Below, one piece after another: positions 29,845 through 41,151 of a stretch of 64,000 nucleotides of DNA. The stretch is from NCBI GenBank assembly GCA_943356435.1, contig CALREY010000001.1, forward strand, positions 124,001 to 188,000. Direction: 5' to 3'. The stretch comes from Candidatus Altimarinota bacterium. GTDB lineage: Bacteria; Patescibacteriota; Gracilibacteria; BD1-5; UBA6164. The notes beneath the pieces were generated by a model that had not been told where the DNA came from, did no database searches, and worked only from the letters and a program-made list of their open reading frames with translations. Within the stretch, counting starts at the first letter, position 1. Each line of letters begins with the position of its first letter. The position numbers and the translations under genes were made by a program.

Positions 29845-29882
29845 GACCACCCCCTACCCCCTCCTTAGTAAGGAGGGGGAGA
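29845..29882. repeat. palindromic G/C-rich element, copy 2
   Basis: Perfect inverted repeat CCCCCTCCTTA-G-TAAGGAGGGGG with upstream CCACCCCCTA, directly after the holB stop codon. Confidence 0.85.
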
Positions 29883-29926
29883 AAAATTTAAAGATTATAA
29901 AATATTACTTAACAATAAAAAAATTT

Positions 29927-31519
29927 ATGAGTATAATTTATAAAAAAAATAAATGTTTTACCTCCCCTGATAAGGGGAGGCTAGGAGGGGTTCTAGCATT
30001 TTCTCTAATTGAATTGATAGTGTGAATAACTATTTCAATGCTTTTAATGGTAGGAGTAGGGATATTTATCAGTAGTGGTATGAAAAATATTTTTGCATGA
30101 CAAAAAGTATTAGAAAATACTGATGAATTCACTGATTTCTCTAATAATTTGAATATAAGCATTAATACAATTCAATCATGATCAATAGCTCCAGTAATTA
30201 CTAGTAGTTGAATAATATTCAAAAGATGAAATAATCTAGCTGATTGATGATTTAGCTATATTTGAACAGAATTATTAAACCAAGTTTATTGTAGTAGCGA
30301 TGCTGAAAATCCTATAACTAATAATATATATATCAAAAATTTTGTACCATTTGAAGAACAATTAGAAAACATTTTTACTGATTACGATTCTATATTGACA
30401 TCAAAAAATATTATAATTTGAGCTAATACTTACACTTCATATCAAAAAGAAAATGTAGTTAAAAAAAGTGATTGAACAGTTGTAGTATGAAAAGGTATTT
30501 TTGGTAATAAATTTATAGAATGAGCAAATGGAACAGATATATATTTGAACTCGCCTACTTGATTGGCAACTGATACAACTAATCTATATATTTCTGATAC
30601 TCTAAATAATAGAATACTTTATCTAGACTCAAGCTGAAAAATACATTTATTATTAGATCAAACAGATTGATTGAATGAACCTACTGGATTATATTATAAT
30701 AATACTGATAAAGCATTATATATAGCTAATAGTTGAAACTGAGAGATTCTAAAGTATTCGAGTAAAAATAAAGTTTTTTCTCCAAGTTTAACATTAAGCT
30801 GATTTACTGTAAATAATGTTTCTAAAGCAGAAATATCATTTTTATGAGTAAGTACAAATGTATGATTATCTAACAATAATATATGAAATATTAATTTTAT
30901 TAATCCAACAACAAGTACTGATTATTTAACTTTAAGTAGTAATTATTTAAAATATTATTTTGTAAATTACAATTCAGATTCCTATCAAGGAAGTTGTAGC
31001 TGAAATGAATTAGATATAATTTGAGATAATCCAATACAATGTGTATCATCTTGAACTTGAAAAACTTCAACTTATCAAGCAAAAACTATATCAAGTTTAA
31101 CTGTTAATAATATAAATAATGTTTCAAATACAGGTAGTTATTATGTAAATTTGAAATTACTTGATGCATCTAATTCTATATTGTATCAAAATTATTTCCC
31201 TTATTTTACACAAGGTGATGATAACTTAACTACAAAATGAGACAATACTTTGAGTGTAATACATTCATGACTAAAATACCCTACATGAATTTGGTGAGCA
31301 TGAGCAAGTGATTTTAATGAATTTTGAAGTGGTAGTATGTCAGATTTACATTATCATTCTACAGATAAATTATTAAATGTACCTGTTAAATCACTAGATA
31401 TTACAAAAAATGCTAATGATTTATTAACTATTAATCTAAAATATTACAAAAATTATAATTGTTATAATACTGATGAAAAAATAGACAAAACATTTATAAT
31501 AAAGAAAAATTTGAAATAA
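29927..31519 (+). CDS. prepilin-like protein with NHL-type repeats
   Basis: Predicted 530-residue protein with a type III (prepilin) signal: a long leader, then A|FSLIELIVGITISMLLMVG, cleavage after Ala 24 and Glu at +5. The leader contains a palindromic repeat (SPDKGRLGGV). Residues about 180-300 form NHL-like propeller repeats: LYISDTLNNRILYLDSSGKI and ALYIANSGNGEILKYSS. Pseudopilins of this size with a propeller would sit at a pilus tip. Many TGA glycines. Alone between a palindromic element and its terminator. Confidence 0.75.
29959..29992 (+). repeat. palindromic element, copy 3, inside the prepilin leader
   Basis: CCTCCCCT-GATA-AGGGGAGG then CTAGGAGGGG, read in frame as TSPDKGRLGGV between the start codon and the prepilin cleavage site. 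Confidence 0.75.
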
Positions 31520-31561
31520 ATAAAAAATAATATATATAACTCATGTAGTTGTGAGGAAAAT

Positions 31562-31593
31562 AAAAAAAGAGAGGTTACCGCCTCTCTTTTTTT
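31562..31593. terminator. bidirectional terminator
   Basis: AAAAAGAGAGG/CCTCTCTTTTT hairpin shared by the prepilin and glycosyltransferase genes. Confidence 0.85.
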
Positions 31594-32701
31594 ATATTTT
31601 TTCTATAAATCATAACAATTCTTCTCTGAAATTTTTCTTATCAAATTTTTGTGCATGTTCTCTGATTAGATTATAATCAAATGTCATGTTTTCAAATTCA
31701 TCAATTGCTTTATTTAATGATTCAATTGTTTGTTTTTCGAAAAATACACCTGTTTTTCAAGCAATAACTGTTTCTAGTGCACCTCATTTCCCATATGCTA
31801 TGACTGGTGTTCATGTAGACATAGCTTCTATAGGTACCAATCAGAAATCTTCTTCAGGTGGAAATAAAAAAGCTTTAGCTTTTCAATATAATTCTATTAT
31901 TTCTGCATTTGAAGCATTCAATTTCCATTCTATATTTGGATTACTTTTTGATTTTAAATTTCTATATAATTTATTATCAGTATTTGTTGCTAAAATTACT
32001 TTTTTTCAATTATTGTTAAAAGCATCTACTATTAAATCAAATTTTTTATACGGAATACATCTTCAAACATATAAATAATAATCTTGTTTTTGTTCATTTA
32101 ATACAAATTTAGTAGTATCTATACAGGGATATATAACAGATGCTTCCCTCTTGTAATACTTATTTATTCTATTTTTTGAATTAATTGAATTTGCTATAAA
32201 ATAATCAGGTCTAACAGATGCTACATAATCCCATTTTCTAAGATTGTGAACTATTTTTGGCATTAGCCATTTTCATAAAAAATTTAGAGCTCAAAACTCC
32301 ATCATATTTAGATACTCATGATAATGTGACCAAAAATATCTAGTCGGAGTATGACAATAACATATTTGAATAGTTTCAGGTTTAGTTATTACTCACTTAC
32401 TTTCAGCACTAGTAGAGCTAATAACCAAGTCATAATCAGATAAGTCAAAACTCTCAAAAGCAAGTGGCCTAAGAGTAAGAGCCAATTTATGTGATTTATT
32501 TAATACTGGTATTTTTTGAATAAATGATGTAGTAATTTTTCTTCAATTAAAAACTGGATTATTTTCTTGAAAAAAAACACTAGTAAAAATATCTGCATTA
32601 GGAAATATTTCTAATAATTGTTCCAAAACTAGCTCTGCTCATCACCAATCCTTGATCCAATCACAGACTATAGCTATTTTTTTTTGATTTATATTTTGCA
32701 T
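31592..32701 (-). CDS. family 4 glycosyltransferase (WbaZ-like)
   Basis: Predicted 369-residue GT-B enzyme. The start IVCDWIKDWGGAELVLEQLL (donor-side GGAE) and the middle CYCHTPTRYFW are typical of WbaZ-type mannosyltransferases. The C-terminal nucleotide-sugar block is LFPPEEDFGLVPIEAMSTG followed by PVIAYGKGGALETVI, with the E-x7-E motif. It transfers a hexose onto a surface glycan or lipid-linked sugar. No membrane helix, so cytosolic at the membrane. Monocistronic. Confidence 0.88.
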
Positions 32702-32747
32702 TATTTAAAGACTTTTTGAATTATTTTTCTTATTATACATACATAAT

Positions 32748-32777
32748 AAAAAGAGTAAAATAAATTTACTCTTTTTA
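32748..32777 (-). terminator. terminator of the 1013-residue helical protein gene
   Basis: AAAAAGAGTAAA/TTTACTCTTTTT hairpin beyond a palindromic element. Confidence 0.65.
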
Positions 32778-32780
32778 TAC

Positions 32781-32820
32781 TTTCCCCTCCTTACGAGGGA
32801 GGGGGCTAGGGGGTGGGTTA
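32781..32820. repeat. palindromic G/C-rich element, copy 4
   Basis: CCCCTCCTTACGAGGGAGGG then GGCTAGGGGGTGGGTTA; its right end touches the stop codon of the 1013-residue protein gene (32818-32820). Confidence 0.8.
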
Positions 32821-35800
32821 CTTTTTATTTTCTAAAAAACTCAATAATGTTGCTCAAAAATTATCTCTATTTGCATCAGTATCTCTAAAATAACTATCCA
32901 AACTTGCTCATACATTGAAATCAAATCAGCCAAAAACTCATGAAATTCACTGCTTTACTATAAAACATTTATTTTCTCACATAAAACTACTTATAAAAGT
33001 GTCTACTACTTTGTTTTCTGCTTGTTCTCATACCTTTATGTTTGATTCTAGGTACTTATTATCTATTTTTGACACAACACTATGTAACAAGTCAAACAAC
33101 TCTTTACCATACTCTTTTATGCTTTCTGGATTGATTTTCTTTATATCTATTTTTCCATCATATATATCATAAATATCTTTTCATTTAGATACTAATGACT
33201 TTATCAATTCAGATTTTTCATTCATTACTTCTTGAAATTCATCGGATAAATCTAAGGCAATTCTTTGATTTTCATCTAATTTCACTCAACTATACTCTTT
33301 TTGAAATTTTTTCATGTCTACTATTTTTATCAAATCAATAGACAATCATGACAAATATGTATTAGCTTGTTCAGGTGTAATATTTCAACTATATAATTTA
33401 GTAAATGTATCTATATTTTTAGATAAATATTTTTTTAAGTCTTCTTTATCCACACTTTTCAAGAAAGAAACTAGATTTTCTCCTACACTTTTTCATAATA
33501 TAGAAATATTTGTAAAGTTAGACAATCAAATATTATCTAGAATTTTATTCAGTGTATTTCATAAATCATTTCATTTAGAACTATTTAAAGTATTATAAAG
33601 TAAATCCATTCAGATATTTATATCATTAGGATTTATATTTATTGTTTCTCACAAGTTAGGTAAATTTTGCACTTTTTGTATTATTCAAGTATCTAATAGT
33701 TCATTTATAAATCCTGTTTTATTTTCTATTGAATTATATGTATCTATTCATATTGATTTGATATTATTCAATGGATTTTTTATGTCCACTTTGTCCATTA
33801 TTTGAGTCAATTGTTGTTTTGAAATGTGTTTTTTAAATATTTCTGATACTTGAGTTATTGATTGCTTGTCAATTGATTGCACTAATTCATAGTCTTTTCC
33901 AAATATATTCAATATAGTTGTAATATATTCTTTATTTCATAATACATCATCATAAATAGTATCTATTCACATTTTTTTGATTTCATCACCTGTTCCTTCT
34001 AATAAGGGTTCTCATTTATTATCTATTGATTCTTTTATTAATAAATCTAATTCTTTTACTATATTTGATTTTCATTCTAGTTTTTGTCACAGATTTTCTA
34101 TAACTTTTGATATAATATTTACTAATTTTGGATTTTCTAATACTTTTTTTATTATGTCTACAATGTTTTGTTTATCATCTAATCAATCCACTTTAAATCA
34201 AAGCTCCTTTGCGTAATCAAATACAAGAGCTGTATTTTCTTGTAGAAATACTTTTAAATCATTTAATACTACTTTAATTATTTCCTGTTTATTTAGCTTG
34301 CTATTTTCTCTTGATTCTAGTTTTGTTTTTATCAAATCAACTACACTTTTTTCTAATTTTCATCAAAATCAATCTATCAAATTTGCCTCCAATTTACTTA
34401 ATTCATCTGTTTTTTCTGAACTTACATCTTTTGAATCAAAGTTGTATTCAAGCATCTTTTTTCTAAATTCTAATGCATATTTAGTCAAATCAATCTTGGT
34501 AATTTTTCTCAGATTTTCTACGAATTGTTTTCAAAGTGAATTCAGATTACTAGAAATAGAATCATTTTTTAATAATTCTAAAATCACTTTGTTCAATGAA
34601 ATATTCTCTCAATCATACCATTTTTTTATTACTTCACTTCAAATAGCTAATATATCTGATTTATTTTTCCATAAGAAATCTCATAAATCCTTCAAGCTAA
34701 CATCAATATCTACAGATTCTCAATCTGTTCATTTCATTTTATTGATAAGTGATATTAGGTTTTTATTAGGAATATTTTTTGACAGACTAGAAATCAATCA
34801 TATCAAGCTATTAATATAATCATTTATTTTTGTATCATTTATATCTTTAGTAGAAAATATTTCTACTCATTCTAATATTTTTTGTGATAGTAATAATTTA
34901 TCTGATTTTGGGAATTCTGGTCTATTAATAATATCCAATATTTCACTTATAACAGGATTTTTAGCAACTAGTTCTAAACTAGCTACATTTTTAGAAAAAT
35001 TATCTACACTTTCTTCATTTAATAAACTACTTAAAAATCTAGCTGAATTATTCAAAATATTTAATTTTGAATCTTCAAATTTTTCTTGACTAATATTATT
35101 ATCTCCATTTAGAAATTGACTGAATTGAATAATATCTCATTTAATAGATGACAAAAATGTATGTATTGATGAAATAAATACTTCTTTAGATGATGAATTC
35201 AAAAATGAAGGTCCTACTTGAAAAATAATTTTTTCCAAATCAGGAATTTTTTCAAATACTTCTTTTACTTTTGGATTTTTCTTGAATTCTTCCAAATAAT
35301 TATGTAATTCTTCTGGTGTTTTAGTCTTTGAAACATCATATAGAGTAGCAAAAAATGATTCTAAAATAGAATAATAATTATCTATATTTTCATTATTTAC
35401 TTGTACTACTTTTTTTTCTTTATGTGAAAACATTTCTTTTATAGCAAAATCTATTAATGCTATTCATTTCTCTTTTGGTGATAAAAAATTGGTTTTTATC
35501 AAATCAATATCTTTTTTAAAAATATTATTTTTAGCCAAATCTTTCTCCAATCAATCAATAACTTTAATTACATCTTTATATATTCACTCTCTAGATAAAT
35601 TTATTCATTCTTTTGAATTAATAGATTTCAAGTAATTACTTATTACTTCATCTATAGTTTTTTGTAATATTTCATCTAAATCACTCTTTTTTTCTGATTT
35701 TTTTTCTATATTGCATTCAGCTTTTAAATCTTTTAGTTGTGATTTCGTAGAATTACATAATGCCTCCTTCTCTTGTAAATATTCATTTATTCTTAGAGCA

Positions 35801-35859
35801 GGAGCTTCAACTTTTGGACTTACTTTATCAGGTGATTGTCAACTAAATGTTTCTGACAT
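32818..35859 (-). CDS. large all-helical cytoplasmic protein, 1013 residues
   Basis: Predicted protein without membrane segment or signal. Begins MSETFSGQSPDKVSPKVEAP (Pro-rich, flexible), has one charged coiled-coil region (about 30-70, with two cysteines), and then hundreds of residues of Leu/Ile/Lys/Ser/Asn-rich helix with regularly recurring L..I......L..L spacing, suggesting a solenoid of helical repeats. It ends YFRDTDANRDNFGATLLSFLENKK. Relatively few glycines; those present are largely TGA. No family recognised. A scaffold or secreted effector role would be guesswork. Confidence 0.7.
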
Positions 35860-36000
35860 ATTATTAGAAAAATAATAATACTTAAATATTATCATAAATA
35901 GCACAGCTATGCAAAAAAATAGACATATTTAAATATAATATTGAAAACTAAGATAAAATAATTAATCTAGTAAAAAATAATTTATTAATAGATAGAAAAT

Positions 36001-36810
36001 ATGGAAATATTCTGAATAAAATTGGACAAACTAAAATATAAAGAATTGATAGATATTTTGATTAAGTTTGATAAGCAAAACATAGTATTTACACCCAATC
36101 CAGAAATACTTTTAAAAACTAAAAAAGATGAAGAATTCAAAAAATTACTAGACAAAGCTAGTTATTTAACTCCAGATTGAATATGACTGTATATAGCTTT
36201 TCAGATATTAGACAACAGTTATTGAAAAATAATTAACTTTTTCTTAATACCTTATTACTTTATAAATTTATTCTTTAGAAGAAAATATTTATATGAAAAA
36301 TATTGAGACAGAATTTGTTGAAGTGATTTAACAAAAGATATGATAAATATAGCATCAGAGTCACAAATTACAGTAACAATTATTGATTTATATAATCCAA
36401 CTGATGCAAATAAAGTAAAATCACAAGAATTATTTAAAGAATTATTAACTAATAAATTTCCAAAGCTAAAATTTGATTATTTTATTTATAATCCAATAGA
36501 AAAAGAAAACATTATTAATCTAATTTGAAAATCTGAATCAAAAATTCTTTTTTCAACATTATGAATGAAAAAACAAGAAGAATCTGTAATAGAAATAATG
36601 GAAAAATGTAGTAATATAAAATTATGATTATGAATATGATCTAGTTTTGATTACTTTATTTGATTTCAAAAAAGAGCACCAAAAATATGGAGAGCAATAT
36701 GACTAGAATGGCTATATAGATTAATAACTTGACCAAGAAAAATAGATAGATTAAAGAGATTATACAATGCAATTTTTGTATTTATTTATGAAGTTATTAT
36801 TTCTAAATAA
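36001..36810 (+). CDS. WecG/TagA/CpsF-family glycosyltransferase
   Basis: Predicted 269-residue protein. Family features: IFGIKLDKLKYKELIDIL at the start, IVFTPNPEILLKT (about 30), the catalytic-region SYLTPDGIGLY (about 57, conserved Asp), DRICGSDLTKDMI, and the final GLEWLYRLITGPRKIDRLKR. Only the usual N-terminal variation differs. The enzymes transfer N-acetylmannosamine(uronate) to lipid-linked GlcNAc in surface-polymer synthesis. Six or more glycines by TGA. It stands alone between the 1013-residue protein gene and an SD-led gene. Confidence 0.88.
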
Positions 36811-36818
36811 TTTAATAT

Positions 36819-36845
36819 TTGACTTAATATTTTTTTTCCTATAAT
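36819..36845 (+). promoter_or_regulatory. promoter of the 47-residue membrane peptide gene
   Basis: TTGACT, 15-nt spacer, TATAAT, 37 nt before ATG. Confidence 0.6.
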
Positions 36846-36882
36846 ATTATACCTCAAAAAAACACAAACAAAAAGGTAGAAT

Positions 36883-37026
36883 ATGCTAAGCAAAAAATAT
36901 TTAATATTATTCATGAGTACAATTTTTATATTGATTGTCTCATTGGTATGGTATGGTATTAAACAAGGTGAATTAAATATGGAACGTTATAAACAAAGTA
37001 ACTTATTCCAAAACACATACAAATAG
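36883..37026 (+). CDS. 47-residue single-helix membrane peptide, SD-led
   Basis: Starts MLSKKYLILFMSTIFILIVS: basic N-terminus and one hydrophobic helix (about 6-25), then a polar tail ending NLFQNTYK, stop TAG. AAAAGGTAG lies 3-6 nt before the ATG, a weaker SD than in the other genes of this class. The two glycines are GGT, no TGA, and there is a CGT arginine. It has its own promoter and terminator. A small inner-membrane regulatory or toxin-like peptide is possible; no family recognised. Confidence 0.6.
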   Translation: MLSKKYLILFMSTIFILIVSLVWYGIKQGELNMERYKQSNLFQNTYK

Positions 37027-37106
37027 TGGCGAGAAAATGATTGATAGATTATTAAAATTCTTAACTCAAATTTACTTTAAATAAGTATGATTTGAGTAAG
37101 GTCTTT

Positions 37107-37140
37107 AAAAAAGGCTAAACTATATAGTTTAGCCTTTTAA
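37107..37140 (+). terminator. terminator of the membrane peptide gene
   Basis: AAAAGGCTAAAC/GTTTAGCCTTTT hairpin; a further pair CTCAAAT/ATTTGAG lies just upstream. Confidence 0.8.
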
Positions 37141-37221
37141 TAAGTAATTTTTTTAATAAAAATTTTTACTAAATAAAAAAAATAAATACTATAAAATTAA
37201 TTAATTGATAAGAATCTAAAA

Positions 37222-38256
37222 ATGAAAAAAATAAAATCACCAGCAGTATTAAAAATGAGATTATTACCAAAAGATGAAATAGTAAACGATATAAAAAAAT
37301 TCAGAAAAATAACTAGTGAAATTATTAATAAAAATGATGATAGATTACTTGTCATAGTAGGACCATGTTCTATACATGATACTGAAGAATGACTAGTTTA
37401 TGCTAGAAAATTGAATAGAATGAAAGAAAAATTCCCAAATTTATTTATTATCATGAGGTCTTATTTCGAAAAACCACGTACCACAATAGGATGGAAATGA
37501 TTGATAAATGACCCAAATCTAGACTGAAGTTTTGACATAGAAAAATGACTAAAAAAATCTAGAAAATTACTTCTAGAAATAAATAAGCTAGGATTACCTG
37601 TTTCTACTGAATTTCTAGATCCTATAACTCCAAATTATTTATCAGATTTGATTACTTGGTGAGCTATATGAGCTAGAACAACAGAATCACAAGTACATAG
37701 AGAAATGGCTTCTGGATTGGACTCTATAATATGATTCAAAAACTGAACTACATGAGATATACAGATTGCAATAGATGCAATGAAATCTACTGCAAATCCA
37801 CATAATTTCTTGTGAATTAACCAAAAATGAAAACTAGAAATAGTTAGTACAAAATGAAATAAAAATAGTCATATAATACTTAGATGATGAAAAAATTGAC
37901 CAAATTATAAAAAAGAAGATATAGACAACACAATAAAAATACTAAAAAAAGAATGAATAAATACGTGAATAATGATAGATGCTTCTCATGCTAATAGCAA
38001 TAAAAAACCTGAAAATCAAAAATGAGTAATCAGAAATATTGCAGAGCAAATAGAAAATGGAAATAAACAAATAGTGTGAGTGATGATAGAAAGTAATATT
38101 TATTTTTGAAGTCAATCATTTACTCCATGAATAGATAAAGCTTCTGACTTAAAATACTGAATAAGTATAACAGACTGATGTATAGCTTTGGATGATACAA
38201 AAAAATTATTAGACACTTTGAATAAAGCAGTCGAAAAAAGAAAAACTCTTAAATAA
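37222..38256 (+). CDS. aroG: 3-deoxy-7-phosphoheptulonate (DAHP) synthase
   Basis: Predicted 344-residue type I enzyme of the AroF/G/H class. [12 protein letters not shown] (about 46) carries the metal Cys and PEP contacts. [12 protein letters not shown] and the [12 protein letters not shown] block follow, then NGTT-like [20 protein letters not shown] and IYFGSQSF. It condenses PEP and erythrose 4-phosphate, the first step toward chorismate. No allosteric ACT domain. Stops 1 nt before the converging gene's stop, sharing a terminator. Confidence 0.93.
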
Positions 38257-38282
38257 ATTAAAATTTATTTAAGAGTTTTTTT
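38241..38282. terminator. bidirectional terminator
   Basis: AAAACTCTTAAATAAATT/AATTTATTTAAGAGTTTT; both stop codons lie in the stem-loop. Confidence 0.85.
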
Positions 38283-38650
38283 ATCTCTATCACATAATAT
38301 GCAGCATTTTCCCTTAGTTCATTTAAAGAACTATTATCAAATTCATGTACTAATTTATTTCTAAATTTATGTAATTCCCATACTTGGTTCAAATCAGATA
38401 TTTCACTAGGTTTTTGTTTCAATATTTCTCAAAAAGTTCACTTATATCAAGCTTCTAGCAATATTTTATGATATAGTTTATCCATATCAATAACTTGCTC
38501 TTTATATGAATCTAATCAAATTATAAACTTTAATTGTTTAGTAAAAAATGCCTTTTTATTGTTTGATATTTTATAAGATTTTTTGTATTTTAAAAATGTA
38601 TAAATTATTACAAGTAAAATAATTATTACAATTATTTCATATTTATTCAT
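38258..38650 (-). CDS. membrane-anchored small helical protein
   Basis: Predicted 130-residue protein with one N-terminal membrane helix (about 4-20, IIVIIILLVIIYTFL) and a soluble helical domain with HKFRNKLVHEFDNSSLNEL (about 95). That resembles the RN...HE pattern of HEPN-like or helical small domains, but this is not conclusive. Eleven nt separate it from the lipoprotein gene upstream, so they are likely co-transcribed. Unknown function. Confidence 0.6.
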
Positions 38651-38660
38651 CCAATCTTTA

Positions 38661-39770
38661 TTAAGGGATATTAATTATTTTATCTTCTTTACTCCCATCA
38701 TTTCATTTATAATATACTTTGATTTGCTTGTTTAGCATTAGTTCATAATCATAAATTCAAGACTGTGTAAAAATTGTTTTTACTTCTCAATCTACTGTTT
38801 TCAACTTCAAACTTGATCAACTTATATAATATGTACCACTTTTTCATGATTTACTATTTGTCATACTTGCAGTATCTGATTTTACTACTTCAGTTTTACC
38901 TATATCTGATTCATTTTTTGTAGCAGATGTAGTTTCTCCAGTTTGAGTATCTGATTTAATGGCTGATTTTTCTGTTAAACTTTTTGATTCCATATCAACA
39001 TATAATGTTTTTGATGGACTAGAAGCAGTTTTGCTTGCATAAACATTAAATGATATTATTTTATCATCATCTTCTGATGAATTCATAAGTATCCTAGATG
39101 ATTTATCTAGTTTAGAAATTAGTTTACTATTTAAATATAGATATTTATTATTATCATCTTCTTTGAAAATAAATCCATTTCATATGTTTTTTTCTACTAA
39201 GTATTTAGTTTTTTCATCTTTATCAGAATCTGAAATATCAATACTCTCATTTAATCAATTAGTTTCATCTTGTTTTTCTTCTTCCAATTTAATTTTTTCT
39301 TTTTGTTCTTTTTCAGATGTAGCTATTTGTTTTTGTATACTTTCTTTTTTTGCATATCCTGGAATACTTACCACAATTCAATCCTCTACTTTTGCAGATT
39401 TATCTCTACACATATCCAAATAAAATACATTTACATTACATTTAACCAATCATTCTTCATCAGTAGCATAACATACCTCCCCCACTACTTTTCATCATTT
39501 TGATTTACAATATTGTTCTTCTATTGATAAAACCTTTGAAGATTCTTCTACTTCTTTTTTTTCTACTTCTTCATCTTCTGATCAAGTTTCAGTTTCTTCA
39601 TCTAGCATTCAACTATCAGTTTTATTTTTAGTTGTTTTATTTTTATCATTTGCTGATTTCTGACTTAAATTATCATTAGTTCAAAATTTATTATATAAAT
39701 ATTGAACATTACTTAATGAACAAGAAGCTAAGAAAAAAGGTATTATAAATAAAATGACTAATTTTCTCAT
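38661..39770 (-). CDS. 369-residue acidic lipoprotein
   Basis: Lipoprotein signal MRKLVILFIIPFFLASCSLS with lipobox LASC (Cys 17). An Asn/Lys/Asp/Glu-rich linker follows, then a cysteine-containing region (EEQYCKSKGGKVVGEVCYA and VEDGIVV, about 95-150), a charged coiled coil with KEQKEKIKLEEEKQDETN, and a Ser/Thr-rich tail. The region with paired cysteines resembles small secreted disulfide domains, but no family is certain. Probably exported to the outer face of the cell membrane. Confidence 0.7.
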
Positions 39771-39831
39771 ATTTTTTTATTAAAACTGTAAAATATTTAT
39801 AAAAGACTAATATTAATACTATAACTAATTA

Positions 39832-41046
39832 TTACAAATTTTCAATTATTTTTGCCTTTAATTCATCCAATCAAGTTTTCTCATAAGCAGATATAAAAAT
39901 AGGATTTAAATAAGAAAATTTTTCTTTTAGATATTCTAATTTATTTTTATATATTTTTGTTTCTGTATCTATTTCTAATTTGAATTCACCATTTTCTAAT
40001 CAATCAATTTTATTGAATACATAAAGCTTTTTTTGATTTGCTCATATACTTGTCAAAATATCATCTACTACCTTTATTTTTAGCTCTATTTTTGGATCAC
40101 TAGCATCAATGACATGTAATAATATATCTGATTCTATAGAGTCTTCTAAAGTAGATTTAAATGCATCTATTAGTTTAGGAGGTAACTCTCTAATAAATCA
40201 AATAGTATCATTTATTAATACTTCTCTTGGAGCTATATACTTCCCTGTTGCTTCTTCATAACTTGCTTCTATAAACATTTTTCACACACTTGTTCATAGT
40301 GTAGCAAATAATTTATCTTCTGCTAATACTCATTTTTTTGTTAGTGAATTTGTAAGTGTTGATTTTCAAGCATTAGTATATCATACTACTCATACTGTAT
40401 TTAGTCACTTCCTATCTCTTGATTGTCTATGTTGTACCCTTACTTTTGCAAAATGATCAAGCTCTTCTCTTATATGTTTCTCTCTTGTAGCCAAATGCCT
40501 TTTCATTATTTCAGTATTTGTTTCTCATCTTCATTGTCATCATTGTTTTCATAATTCCATACCCATATCAAATATTCTTGGTCACATATGTTTTATTGCT
40601 GCCAATTCAATCTGCAATTTAGCTTCTTTTGAAAAAGCATTTCTTTCAAATATTTTTAAAATTAAATCAATTCTATCCCAAGCTTTTGCTCAAATAACTT
40701 TTAATTTTTCATTTAAAGTATAAATTTGTCTTGGTTTCAATATATTTCATAATATTAATATATTTGCTTCTTCTCTTTTCATTTCTTCTATTATTTCTTC
40801 CAGTCTTCATTCACCTATAAATGTATTATAGTCTGGTACTGATTTATTTTGAATATGCTTAACAATAACTACTCAACCATAAGTATTTACTAGATTTTCT
40901 AGCTCTATCATTCTATCAGCCATATTTTGTCTGATTTCCAAATCTGCAGGCAAAATATCAGCAACAAAAACTCTTAGTTTCTGTTCACTGTATTCAATAT
41001 TTTGCTGTAATTGTTCCAATTCTCTCTCTGATTTTTGTCTACCCAT
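39832..41046 (-). CDS. hflX: ribosome-associated GTPase HflX
   Basis: Predicted 404-residue protein. The N-terminal HflX domain with coiled coil (GEGRLEEIIEEMKREEANIL) runs into the long glycine-rich linker LGKQGGQGRGETNTE, typical before the G domain. G1 is GYTNAGKSTLTN (about 221), then DTIGFIRELPPKLIDAF (G3) and NKIDGLE (G4). It rescues or splits stalled ribosomes. Many of the linker and P-loop glycines are TGA, which makes this gene a good test of the code. Usual length 400-430. Confidence 0.95.
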
Positions 41047-41110
41047 AAATATAATTAGTAATAATATTTGTAAATAATAATGTTTTTAGCCTGTATGGCA
41101 AGTTTTAAAC

Positions 41111-41149
41111 AAAAAAAAAGTATTAAAACCTAGATTTTAATACTTTTTT
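41111..41149 (-). terminator. terminator of the FISUMP prepilin gene
   Basis: AAAAAGTATTAAAA/TTTTAATACTTTTT hairpin just past the stop at 41152. Confidence 0.8.
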
Positions 41150-41151
41150 AA

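Noticed and set aside
32818-35859. CRISPR or repeat array interpretation of the repeated Ser/Lys/Leu helices
   Set aside because: The similarity is at protein-composition level; there are no conserved nucleotide repeats with fixed spacing.
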